In this document: in pieces, positions 11,901 through 20,304 of the stretch | Layout: every line of letters starts with the position of its first letter | Position numbering within the stretch: the first letter of the stretch is position 1 | Assembly: GCA_036571765.1 (NCBI GenBank) | Contig: BROE01000011.1 | Coordinates: 11,951,957 to 12,015,956, forward strand | Direction: 5' to 3' | Length of the DNA stretch: 64,000 bases | Source: Plecoglossus altivelis | Lineage: Eukaryota > Chordata > Actinopteri > Osmeriformes > Plecoglossidae | The notes under the pieces: model-generated | The model's database searches: none | What the model saw: only the letters and a program-made list of their open reading frames with translations | Told to the model about the DNA's origin: nothing | Made by a program: the position numbers and the translations under genes

Positions 11901-13710
11901 CGTAGATGCATTTATGAGTGATGTCCACTTTGCAGCGGGTGTTGATCAGTTCTTTCCAACGACTAAACACCGTGGAGTCTTTGCATAAGCAGATCATGTT
12001 ATCCTCTCCTCCTAGGTTGCGATATATAGCACAAAAGGTCTCCATGATGGGGCTTGAGACATCGGTCTCCGCTGAGTGAAGAAGGAAAACCATCAGTAAA
12101 CGATCTTTAGACAACACATCCGGATTGCAGAGGATCGAAACCATGTTGCTAACTTCTCCCGCTCTTTTTTTCAACCAATCACTAGGAGATAACGGCATAT
12201 CTTCTTTGTCTTGCTCATTTGCCTGTCCGTTACAAAATACCCAGCTAGTCTGCTTGAACAAGTTAAGCTTTGCAAAGAGATTGGAGACATTCTCTTGTGT
12301 GTTGTACATCCGAGGATAGTGTAGATTAGCAATACGATCCTCTCTGTAAAAACCGCATGTCCCAGATATGGCCGATTCAGGGTCAAACTCGAGTACCGCA
12401 AACAAATTCATCTCTTTCAAAAAATGTAAATGCTCAAGCTGGCTAGGGTGGCACTTGTTGGTAACTAGGATAACATGAAGTGAATTCTCAAGGGTGGCTC
12501 TTCCGCGAGTCATGAGTTGATTAAGCTTATGGCCTTGTTGTTGCCCTCGTTTGGGTGTGCGACAGCTCTTTTCCATCTCCTTGCGGGTGGACGCCCAGTT
12601 TTTCACCTCATCTGTTGTAACTCTTACACGGTCCCGCTGTGTTTTTGGGTTAGGGTCTGTTAAAATGTTCATGCTCCTGGTACCTTGTCGTACAAAAAGA
12701 CATTCAGTGTTGTGGCCCACATGTTGTCCCTTTGGTGATGTGAATAAATGTATATAGAACAACTTGTCCTGAGTCTCAAAATAAGCGGGGATGACATCGA
12801 CCTCAATCACGTATTTGCCAGAAATTGTGCCATCTAGGTTTCGAACTTGGAAGAACTGGGGGGGGCGGACGCATGCTTTAGCTATTCTTTTGTTCTCTTG
12901 AAAGTGTTGGTCTCGGCGCATCTCAAACTCGATTATGTAGTCGTTAAAAGAGGACACCTCTTGACCAACAATCTGCCCGTGTGTATTCCCTGGCGCACCA
13001 TCGACGCCAAAATGGATGGTTCCATTGGTGCGAGAATTCATGCAGCTTGCTGCAAAACATACCGCCTCATTGCAAAACTCATAGAGGATCTCTCTTTCAC
13101 TGACCACTTCCATGTTACCGAGTAGTTTATATTCATGTACAGGATCTATGAGATTGGTTGGACCAACAGCTAGTGGAAGGATGTTATTCTGCGTGTACAT
13201 GAATGAGGGGTCTTTCTTATCAAAGGGCCGAGGATCACATGTTATTTTCTCTGGTGTAGCTGTGTCTGTAGATTTCACATCCAGTCTTTCCAACGGTATG
13301 CAAATCTGGCCTTCTGAGACTGATTTCATCGCACCTATTTCCTCTGTTCGCTCATATTTTCCGACCTCAACTTCTTGCAACTTTGCTCCAGATCTCTCAT
13401 CTATTTTAGTAAAGAAACTGTCGGGAGAATCTGTACTTGTGTTTTTTCTTAGCTTTTCTACCATTTTTATGATTTGAATAACGGGCCCCATCTTTAAACC
13501 CAGATCTGTTAGGTCCTTTTTATCTAAACAAACCAGACATCCTCCTGATAAGTCTTGATCGTAAAGCTTCTGAGCAACAGAATCAGGAACCTTGTTTTTC
13601 GTCAGCCAGTCTCGTACTTCCTCAGTGGTCCAGTCTTCGATTCTCGGAGGAAACTGGGAAACATCTGCTGCCTGGGAAACGTGTGGTGTGGAAACATTAT
13701 TCCTGCTCAC
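8983..13710 (-). CDS. samd9l: SAMD9/SAMD9L-like interferon-linked antiviral protein, intronless
   Basis: Single open frame of 1575 aa, the size of human SAMD9 and SAMD9L (about 1585-1590), which are also encoded in one exon. It has an N-terminal SAM domain (about residues 22-92, IEDWTTEEVRDWLTKNKV). A Schlafen-like AlbA_2 domain follows (about 195-345, TNGTIHFGVDG). Next is a region that in the family is SIR2-like, then a STAND-type P-loop NTPase with Walker A-like HHPGCGGTTMAMH near residue 730 and Walker B-like TPVLLLVDNWDD near 787. A helical C-terminal half and an OB-like end follow. Family members are cytosolic restriction factors that block translation and suppress cell growth. Fish often carry several copies, so assignment to SAMD9 or SAMD9L is uncertain; samd9l is the usual fish name. 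The start MSRNNVSTP is the first Met; a splice acceptor-like TAAGTAG just upstream suggests a 5' UTR intron. Confidence 0.92.
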   Translation of the reverse strand: MSRNNVSTPHVSQAADVSQFPPRIEDWTTEEVRDWLTKNKVPDSVAQKLYDQDLSGGCLVCLDKKDLTDLGLKMGPVIQIIKMVEKLRKNTSTDSPDSFFTKIDERSGAKLQEVEVGKYERTEEIGAMKSVSEGQICIPLERLDVKSTDTATPEKITCDPRPFDKKDPSFMYTQNNILPLAVGPTNLIDPVHEYKLLGNMEVVSEREILYEFCNEAVCFAASCMNSRTNGTIHFGVDGAPGNTHGQIVGQEVSSFNDYIIEFEMRRDQHFQENKRIAKACVRPPQFFQVRNLDGTISGKYVIEVDVIPAYFETQDKLFYIHLFTSPKGQHVGHNTECLFVRQGTRSMNILTDPNPKTQRDRVRVTTDEVKNWASTRKEMEKSCRTPKRGQQQGHKLNQLMTRGRATLENSLHVILVTNKCHPSQLEHLHFLKEMNLFAVLEFDPESAISGTCGFYREDRIANLHYPRMYNTQENVSNLFAKLNLFKQTSWVFCNGQANEQDKEDMPLSPSDWLKKRAGEVSNMVSILCNPDVLSKDRLLMVFLLHSAETDVSSPIMETFCAIYRNLGGEDNMICLCKDSTVFSRWKELINTRCKVDITHKCIYELSLNEIDSTIRKLKEPRTQSSCRYLPSTGSSSVILTKKDEELMTVLDILCENECEDSEIETTESFKDFATKTEEDFYRGGQVTWWNFYLSERPGCLPFIKRDSFEQLQILITQSSMVSCVMIKLFHHPGCGGTTMAMHILWSLKKSFRCAVLKNNMAQNSEVADQVLRLLTCGREEQSSYTPVLLLVDNWDDVEDLQRCILSGAREKKRHEGVLVVILNCERTQFPAEHSRNSRIENVFLTNNLSLKEKQFFNQKLKDLKDNYEKPETFYGFMIMTNNFSEEYIENLVCNTLKDLDTSSKQATLLSFLAILNTYVNGSCMSLSLCEELVGIRNALWERETLEDKMNPYYSLLINFSVEEHGTYKAVRFLHQMIASNCLKILIKKHNLLQAEITTNLLHCDLFYKSCMGKDILVQNIQSMLVTRRRKELGNDKDTLFSPLIEAIHDNEGPDQIKQVLMRATERFDKNATLPQALARHFYLIEKDFTSALHWAQDAQQKKNNSYIADTLGQVHKSCMKHELSQDLTPDMLDRCLKSASNAIKAFKDSQDLAKKDEQPDSFDQRSRKRQKTFNTSGYVGEMEVTMSIFEVIQNIPFFNDSPYQKDRMLQFLSGHLSVKDFDRDTQINSEFIAILAQHEKFLVSLKPQVKESFTFFESYFTYLKPRSIERETVDDKNKRKVSEYFSKYLLFFCTKKEKDTEKASNPRLSVNQEIKDQRRYLEEKRADSFAGLLQYLTVKNKNQMEFILRKWQFIVDNSVRKLLSDKINYILANIVLHSMKPNSELLTKYEDLVSLLNEMLQDEGIHSKLTELYYLSMLLMWPNNDSVLENTTASKNIGTYVAATKKSFNHRFSHLFPARTAISHFYLGNSRGLKRIIGKAKLEDLLEKSGKSHKDRLWQTGQIWKEPEVQKLLLRVKGKTENGEIYHFYGNVRIPVRPVYLGGLRTGCSAEEVSFYLGFSMDGPVAYDLKYVNDL

Positions 13711-14560
13711 ATTGATACCTACTTATTGTTGCTACGCATAACAATCTAATGTTTTTTAAAGTTCGTCAGGTCATTTACGAATGTTTATATTTTGCAATAC
13801 CTTTTCTCCATGTGCTTCTTGTGTGGAGAGTTGGAATTTATCTTGGTTTGTTAATCTGTAAATAGTAGAGATGTATTAATGTTTGCCCTCACACAAACAT
13901 CTCATACAAATGTTTGAACTAACGTAAAAGTTTGTTTAGGATATGATGTAACTAAATAGGTAACTATGTCAAACCAAGACGTACTGTACATCCTTCAATA
14001 CATAGAAACCGTTTAAACCTTGCTTTCTTGTCATCGGCCAGAATGACCCAAAACTACGTCTAACACGTGCACATGCACACCCACGATGAGACATTTACAT
14101 TGTATGTTCTTGATTGAACTCAGTTCAAAACAAACTCTTTCGGATTCATGTGTAGCATGGCGGCACGTTTTAGTGCCCAAAAGGGTACAAGGTAAAATTG
14201 TAATTGACCTGCTTTTTTCAGGGTTGAAGGTGGGGCCTTTTGACCCCTAGGACAGGGGTAGTTGCAGAGTGTGAAGACAGCACAAAGGTTAAATTCAGAG
14301 AAACCTTAAACGTGACACATTTTGGAATACAAACCTCTGATTGGAGGAAATGCCTAACCAAAGTGGTTCATCCATGGATCTGTTTGTTCTCATTGACAGA
14401 TAACTTTGAGTTGGGGACTGTGCTCTCTCCAAACTCACATTCCTGTGAAAAAACAAAAGAAATGTGTTTTGTTACTGCTTTTACGTTTGGTCATGTGACT
14501 ATCAACTCCTTTTGAAACAGTTGGGATCAAGCAATCTTATAGAATTTTTCATAAATATGA
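13711..14560. other. Intergenic, upstream of the samd9l-like gene
   Basis: AT-rich DNA with no recognisable gene. It should contain the promoter and any untranslated exon of the samd9l-like gene. I looked for a consensus interferon-stimulated response element (GAAANNGAAA on either strand) and saw no clear match. Confidence 0.4.
14228..14300. mobile_element. Fragment of a dispersed fish repeat (TTTTGACCC / ACAGCACAAAGGTTA type)
   Basis: The sequence contains TTTTGACCCCTAGGACAGGG followed by GAAGACAGCACAAAGGTTA. It resembles the copy at 35569-35640 (TTTTTGACCCTTGGGACAGA, then GGGAGACAGTACAAGGGTTA). Both resemble the short non-autonomous fish element with ACCCTTGTGCTGTCTTC ends. Truncated; family unassigned. 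Confidence 0.4.
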
Positions 14561-14765
14561 TGAACCCTTGGCAGTGATGTATCTAATCTAGTATAGAACC
14601 GGTATACAGTAGTCTATATACCGTATATGAAAGCATACTGTCTGTAATAAAACCAACCTTTCTGAACCCTTTGCAGGAATTCATCTAATCTAGTATAGAA
14701 CCGGTATACAGTAGTCTGTATACCATACATGAAAAGCATGGTGTCTGTAATAAATCCAACCTTTC
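14561..14765. repeat. Tandem duplication, 102-bp period, two copies
   Basis: The block beginning TGAACCC and containing ATCTAATCTAGTATAGAACC, GGTATACAGTAGTCT and CTGTCTGTAATAAA occurs twice; ATCTAATCTAG starts at 14581 and 14683. The copies differ by several substitutions, so this is not an assembly artefact of identical sequence. Confidence 0.85.
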
Positions 14766-14960
14766 TGAGAGTTCTTCACATCCTTCTTGATCCAGTAAGC
14801 CTTCACTTTTCATGGATTCAAAAGATCCAGGAGAGTCTGGTCTCTCCTCCAGCTGGTCCTCCATCTTGTGTTTGTCCAGCCAACCAATCTGTGTTGCTCC
14901 AGCTTGTTCTGATTGTCTGCTCTCACTCTCCTCTGATTCCATGGGAGTTTGCATTTCCTG
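14755..14960 (-). pseudogene. Orphan exon-like fragment resembling a fish NLR-type N-terminal segment
   Basis: The minus strand has an open frame starting MQTPMESEESESRQSEQ and containing EERPDSPGSFESMKSEGLLD, ending at a possible donor (CAGAAAG then GTTGGATT). The RPDSPG..SMKS pattern resembles the short N-terminal motif of the large fish-specific NLRC3-like (NACHT) families; this is from memory and weak. No NACHT, LRR or SPRY exon follows before the samd9l-like gene. The fragment's phase does not match that gene's start. It could be a stranded exon, a pseudogene remnant or an accidental frame. Confidence 0.3.
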
Positions 14961-15183
14961 AGACTCTTTTTTTCCCCCTCTGTCTTTTCTGTTGTCACTC
15001 GTCGTCTATTTTGTTTCCACTCATCGTGATCTCACAGTTCAGGTTCCTGATACGACAGGAAAGAATCATATTAAGTCGTTTCAGGAATAAGTGCAATCAA
15101 ATTAAGCATCTCGTACCTCACTTCCTTGTTACTGTTACCAAGCTTTTATAAGAATCATTTCTTAACCAAATAAGTGGAAGAGC

Positions 15184-15318
15184 GCACCTTTTCTACCAAC
15201 TTCGAAGAAAATTCAAAATCTTCCTCCCCAAGCCTTGACAGGATATCTGTCTTCTGAAGACAGGTGAGTACAGCTTCCTTTACTGTAGGATTGTTTAACG
15301 TTTCACCTGGGAAACATC
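15184..15318 (-). pseudogene. Second orphan exon-like segment, unknown family
   Basis: On the minus strand, after an acceptor-like TTTCCCAG (about 15310), a frame reads ETLNNPTVKEAVLTCLQKTD, then ILSRLGEEDFEFSSKLVEK. It ends at AAG followed by GTGCGC, a possible weak donor. It is predicted to be amphipathic-helical and looks protein-like, but I do not recognise the family. It may belong with the fragment at 14755-14960 or be spurious. Confidence 0.25.
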
Positions 15319-15319
15319 A

Positions 15320-16526
15320 ACAATACAAATGATTCCCTTTTTCCTAGTGGGTATACAGCGTACACCTGCGTATCACGCAGACTACACCACTGTCTTCCTA
15401 GTTGTGCTCCAACGCAAAGAGTACCCGACTTATGAATCTCTCCAGGGTTACTTTGACAACCATTCGTGGTTCCATTTTGTGGTTCTGTACATACTACACA
15501 GTGGATGGGAGCACAGTATGTTTACCGCACCCAGTTTGTGTGTCTGTGGTGTGGCATCACCCACAATCACAACAGGTTTAGCGAAATTCTGATCAATCCA
15601 ATGTTTCACAAAAGCAGCGCATACACAGGTATGCGTGTATGTACTCTTAGTTCAGGCATTTAGAAACAAAGGAGGCCATTCCTTGCTAAACCAGTCCTTA
15701 ACGTCTCCCCACATTGTTTCATAACAGATCGAAACTACTGAGCAGACATTGAACCAACAACAGAAGGATTGTGAACTACACAAATTAAAGTGTTCAGAAA
15801 CGATTGCCTCGTTTAAAATCAATTATCCACCATCTAGTAAACGTTTGAATAAGAAGTACGGTTGTAACCAGTTCTTGGTCGTAACAGCAACTTAAACTCG
15901 TAAAAATTACATGACAAACTTACTTCAACGGTTGGCTCAATTCCAGACTTGGTTTAAAAGATTTCAGAACCCCACTAAAGTTCGGGGGCAATCCGAGATG
16001 TCCAAGTTCAAAAACCTCAGCAGTCAAATGCTGTACATATGAGCTACTGATCACTTTCAGCTTTTCTCTGACAGACGATGCGATCTAAAGGGTGTGGCAA
16101 GGGCACGCTGCCAATACAACAGGTAGCATATTACAGAACATGTGGCATTAGAGAAGGACATTTAAAGCTCAAATTGTCTGCATCCAATAGAATTGTTTAT
16201 GCTTTAAAAGTTCTAATAGTAATTCTCTTGCCCAGTTGCTGACCTGACATGCTGGCTGTGGTCAACGCATTTTTTTTTTAGCAGTGATTTTTACCAACAG
16301 GTAACAGGTTGAGCGAGTTTGTAACCTCCAGCTTATCAGACCTGCCAAAGAACTCCAAAATCCAACAATAGGCTTCCTTCTTACGGAGGAATCGTAATAA
16401 AGATGACCATTTATCAAAGCTGTCATTGCAAAGTGTGGAGTTACAGATCTCATTTGACAAGGAGTGCGTGTACGCACACGATTATGAAACTGAACAAAGA
16501 CAAAAAACTTTAAGGTTAAAAAAGTT
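15320..16526. other. Intergenic between the orphan exon fragments and zp
   Basis: About 1.2 kb with no supported gene. A minus-strand frame at about 15633-15450 reads VKHWIDQNFAKPVVIVGDAT and further before a stop, but has no recognised domain or clear splice context. Confidence 0.4.
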
Positions 16527-16532
16527 TTTATT
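16527..16532 (-). promoter_or_regulatory. AATAAA poly(A) signal of the zp gene
   Basis: The minus strand reads AATAAA 62 bases after the zp stop codon (16594-16596), the expected arrangement for a short 3' UTR. Confidence 0.6.
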
Positions 16533-16593
16533 CCCCCCCCCTCCCGTACATACAAGCCAACCATTGCGCCCCCCCCCCAACACCTGGTAGACC

Positions 16594-19559
16594 CTCATGG
16601 AGTAGACTGGGGAGTCTGCAAAACAAGAGCTTTTAAAACATGTCCTAATGCCAGACCAACCAATCAACACAGCTGCTCTCCAGTAGATCAACTCACCAGG
16701 CCGTCAAAACAGCTCTCCTCACAGACGCCCTCATCTGGCATACACAGCTCAGTGGAGCACATGAAGTAGATCTAGAAAGTGGTATAAACACAAAAAGGGG
16801 GGACGGGGTCATGGCTACTAAATGAAAACTGCAGAGCTAACACCAGCATTAACTAAACCATGTCCTTGGTAGAATGAATGGGGAGTGCAAGAAGCAGTTT
16901 GGCACCAAACACATGATATAGGTTCTCTATGAAGCCTTACTGACCTCCTCGTTCAGGTATCTCCTGGTCCCTCTGTCCAAGAACTGGAAGGCGTGTACCA
17001 CGAAACGCCTCGTGTGGCGATTCTGATACAGGTTGACTGATTGCAGGATGTGAATGGTGGGATCATAAGGATTGGCACACCTGAGGTGGTAAAAGACAAG
17101 CCTTGTTACCTTGGCATCAAATTTGATTTAAAAAAGAAAAGAGGACACCATCTTAGATTTACAATCCACCATCTTGGATCTACAGAGTTGCAGTTGCACC
17201 CTTACCCTTCATGAATGAGCACCAAGGCCCTCCCGGCAGAGCGGGGGTAAGCCAGGCAGTAATTGACCAGGATTACAGCTCTGGCTTCAGGGGCCTTGAG
17301 GCGGAGCTCCAGGTAAACAGGTTTACCCAGCAGAAGAGCCAGGGGCTGGTGGTGGTGTGGGTAGAAGGAAGAGTACGTCTCGTCTGGGTGGAGGAGGGAG
17401 GCAGGGATACAAAAGGTCAAGATCGGTTGCCCAACCCTCGATTTAGTTTAAGTATGGAGAAAGACCGCTAAGGTGCAGAAAACGCATTTCAACGTCTACA
17501 AGTATGATTCAGTATTTTACGACTAAGACTACCCTTTTGAAACAAAATGACAAACTGAAGCTATACCTTCTGCAATCCTCAGCTCCACGCCAAAGTATCC
17601 TTCAGCTGTCAGCATCGCACCAGGTACATCTAAACTTGGAGTCCTTACCATGAATCCCACACTTGCTAAAGCAAAGCCTGACTTAGGGTAGCGACACTCC
17701 ACTATAAACCTAGACAAAATGTTTTGGGACAAACCAAATACTTCAGGACCAAAAAAACAGTTACGATTCATGCCTGGGGAAAAGGCAAGGAGATAGGAAT
17801 CAAAATTAAGTTATTTACCTTAATGGGTTATCCCGGGAGATTGTGCCAAAATTCAAATTGTAGACTCGAAGTTTAGTCTGCACCTCAGCCAAGTAAACTT
17901 CAGTCCCACCTATTTGCTATGAAATTCAAAATAGGAAAATGGGAGTCTGGTCATTTCAAAAAATATATCATGGCATTTCTTGGCCCAATTTTATGCAGGG
18001 GCGTTAATTGACGTCACCTGCAACAAAGAAATCAAACTCACAAACGATCGAGTGCCACAGTCACTGACTGAGAACTTGAAGACGGCAGCCTGCTCAGTGA
18101 TGATAGCAGGGACGCAGTTACGATGCCCTGGAACAACCAGGGACTTCATGTCCAGAGGGACGGACGCGGCATCGTTTGCGATGGCAAAGACAAACTGCTT
18201 GTCTGCAGTGCATTCTGGGTAGGGAGAACCCAAGAGCATACACATACAGTCAAACTCATGGTCCAAACCCTCACCAACACACTTGAGCTGACGTTAAAAC
18301 ATCCCTCCCCACACTGCCAAATCTGACCGCTGATCAGACATTGTGATACTGGAACAAGGTATCAATTGAGAAAGTCTAGACAGGAAATGTTTACCATCCA
18401 TTGGGTAATAACATGCCGATGTGGCCTTATTCACACAGCATCCCATCAGCTGACACACAGACACAGGACAGCCTCTAAAGCCACAGGGCAGCTGCAGGTC
18501 AACAGGTATGTTGCATCCTGGTGGTGATGGTGGCAGGAAAACAAATGGCACGATTCATTGATCAGTCATGACAGCGTAGTTTGGAACAGAACGGTATCGT
18601 TAGCATCAGTACAGCGTTAAAAAAAAAAAAAGATGAAAGAATGGATATCCACGTCAGGTGCAAATGATAATGTCAGGTTTACCGGCTGATTCAATAACGG
18701 GGACGCGAGAACGGTAATTCTTTTCTGGCAGTTCAGGAGACTCTGTCCTGACCTCACAAGACACGGTCGCAACGTCCATCTTCCCATTCTTATTGATATA
18801 CAGCACCCTCAAAACGTGACGCCCGTTCTGGAAAGAAACAAATGTTTAAAGGGGGGGTGGGTGAGGGATTAGCGTTAGAAAGCGGAGGGGAATGCCACTT
18901 AGAAAAAGACAATACCTGAACGTTGACGTGGCACCCTGAAAAACTAACGATCAAAGTGGTCTGATTTAGCCCTTGGTTTAAAGTGTAGCCACATGACTCC
19001 GGAGCTTCTATCACTGGGAGTATGGTATTTGAATCTGTGAAACGGAAGAGGGGGAAAAAAATCGCGATCGTAATAAAAGGCGTCAAATGTTTTGAGAGAC
19101 TACCAACCTATGTAAAACTAAATATTTGGATATAAAGTGGTACATTGGCCCACGCTTACGGTCATTCAAGACTTTCACTTGACTCAAAGGACCAACTGGT
19201 AGTATCACTTGAAACGCATCTTCACTGCACAAGACAGGTAATGTGACAGGAGCAGGATTGCTGGGTAGCGACTTCATAACTGGCGCCCATTTCTGGTCGT
19301 TTTCCACCTCCACAAACTTCACCCGTGTCCGGCGCTTTAAATAAGGATTTACATTTGCGGAATTATGCACCGCGGCATGGCTTTGGAGGTAGTAATTATC
19401 GTTAACGACAAAATCTAACGGTCTTAATTTGACTGAAGTATCTCCCGATTGCGATCTCGAGTTGCGGTGTCTTGGAAAGGTAAGCCATTCTTCAGTACCG
19501 CAAAAAGTCCAAGGCAGTGCAATTACTAGTGCCACGAGCAAGGTGGTCTGGAAAGCCAT
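16594..19559 (-). CDS. Zona pellucida (egg envelope) protein with trefoil domain, ZPB/ZP4-like, 11 exons
   Basis: Egg-coat structural glycoprotein. Exons on the minus strand: 19160-19559, 18916-19034, 18683-18827, 18395-18517, 18042-18214, 17819-17916, 17567-17709, 17206-17383, 16945-17080, 16697-16771 and 16594-16614. They total 1611 nt and 536 aa with consistent phases. A signal peptide (MAFQTTLLVALVIALPWTFC) is followed by a unique N-terminal region and a Cys-rich trefoil (about 222-263, GCPVSVCQLMGCCVN). The ZP module follows: ZP-N from ECTADKQFVF, ZP-C including FIVECRYP, and the C-terminal Cys cluster FMCSTELC / GVCEESCF. Trefoil plus ZP places it with ZP1/ZP4 (fish ZPB). It lacks the N-terminal Pro-Gln repeat of choriogenins. 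It ends six residues after the Cys cluster, with no furin site plus transmembrane tail visible. Exon 6 uses the upstream AG (CATAG) because only that one keeps the frame. Paralogue unassigned. Confidence 0.88.
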
Positions 19560-20256
19560 GGGTTCTCGCGTTGCACTTTGAAAAGGGAGCTGACTAGTAA
19601 ACGTAATGCAAGTTAGTCCTCGTAATAAGGGAACCAAGATGAGAGCGCAACGGATTTCTACCAATAGAAAGCCTCGTTCAATAATAGATAGTCACAAATT
19701 CTCACGTGGGAAAAGCAGGTCACTCGCGTTATGTTGTTTTTGTGGCTGAAATCTAGACGTTTCAGGTAAAAATGTGTTGATCCCAAGTATACCGTAAGAG
19801 TTGCTTCTGAGATTTCAGACTTAAAAAATATCAAATTCATGCGACGTCGGTTACTAGTGAACAATTTCAGCAATGTCTAACATCATGATCACAGAATTAG
19901 GCCAGCACTTGACCTAGGTTGTACGACAGACAGTTCATGTTTGACTTTTCGTTCAGTATTTGACTAAATGTGTTATGAACTGATTTAATTGTATTCATAA
20001 TTGTATCGAAAGGCCTATCAGTTCTTAGAAGTCGAATTCATGTCTACGTATCTTTTCTCCGTAAATTACCGCACTTTCACTTGGAACGAGGATTTCATCT
20101 CGAACTCATTTTGTTACAAATCAGGACATCACTCTCAAAGAAAGGAGGAACATAATTTCTTTTATTCCATGAAAAGTATTTTCAAAATACATATCCAGGT
20201 AGCGCATGACTCGCACTTTCTCAACTAAACATAATATCTTTCTCTAAGCGTGACTT
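19560..20256. other. Intergenic between dus3l (3' end) and zp (5' end)
   Basis: About 0.7 kb that must contain the zp promoter; dus3l and zp are in tandem on the minus strand. A further in-frame ATG upstream of the chosen zp start, at 19664, would add 35 residues before the signal peptide, so it was not used. Nothing else is recognised. Confidence 0.4.
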
Positions 20257-20262
20257 TTTATT
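20257..20262 (-). promoter_or_regulatory. AATAAA poly(A) signal of dus3l
   Basis: The minus strand reads AATAAA about 43 bases after the dus3l stop codon at 20305-20307, predicting a very short 3' UTR. Confidence 0.6.
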
Positions 20263-20304
20263 GTAGTGAATGTAACATGACTTTTCTGACAATAATGCTC
20301 CAAT

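Noticed and set aside
15450..15633. Minus-strand frame with VKHWIDQNFAKPVVIVGDAT
   Set aside because: About 60 codons without recognised domain or convincing splice sites; kept only as a note.
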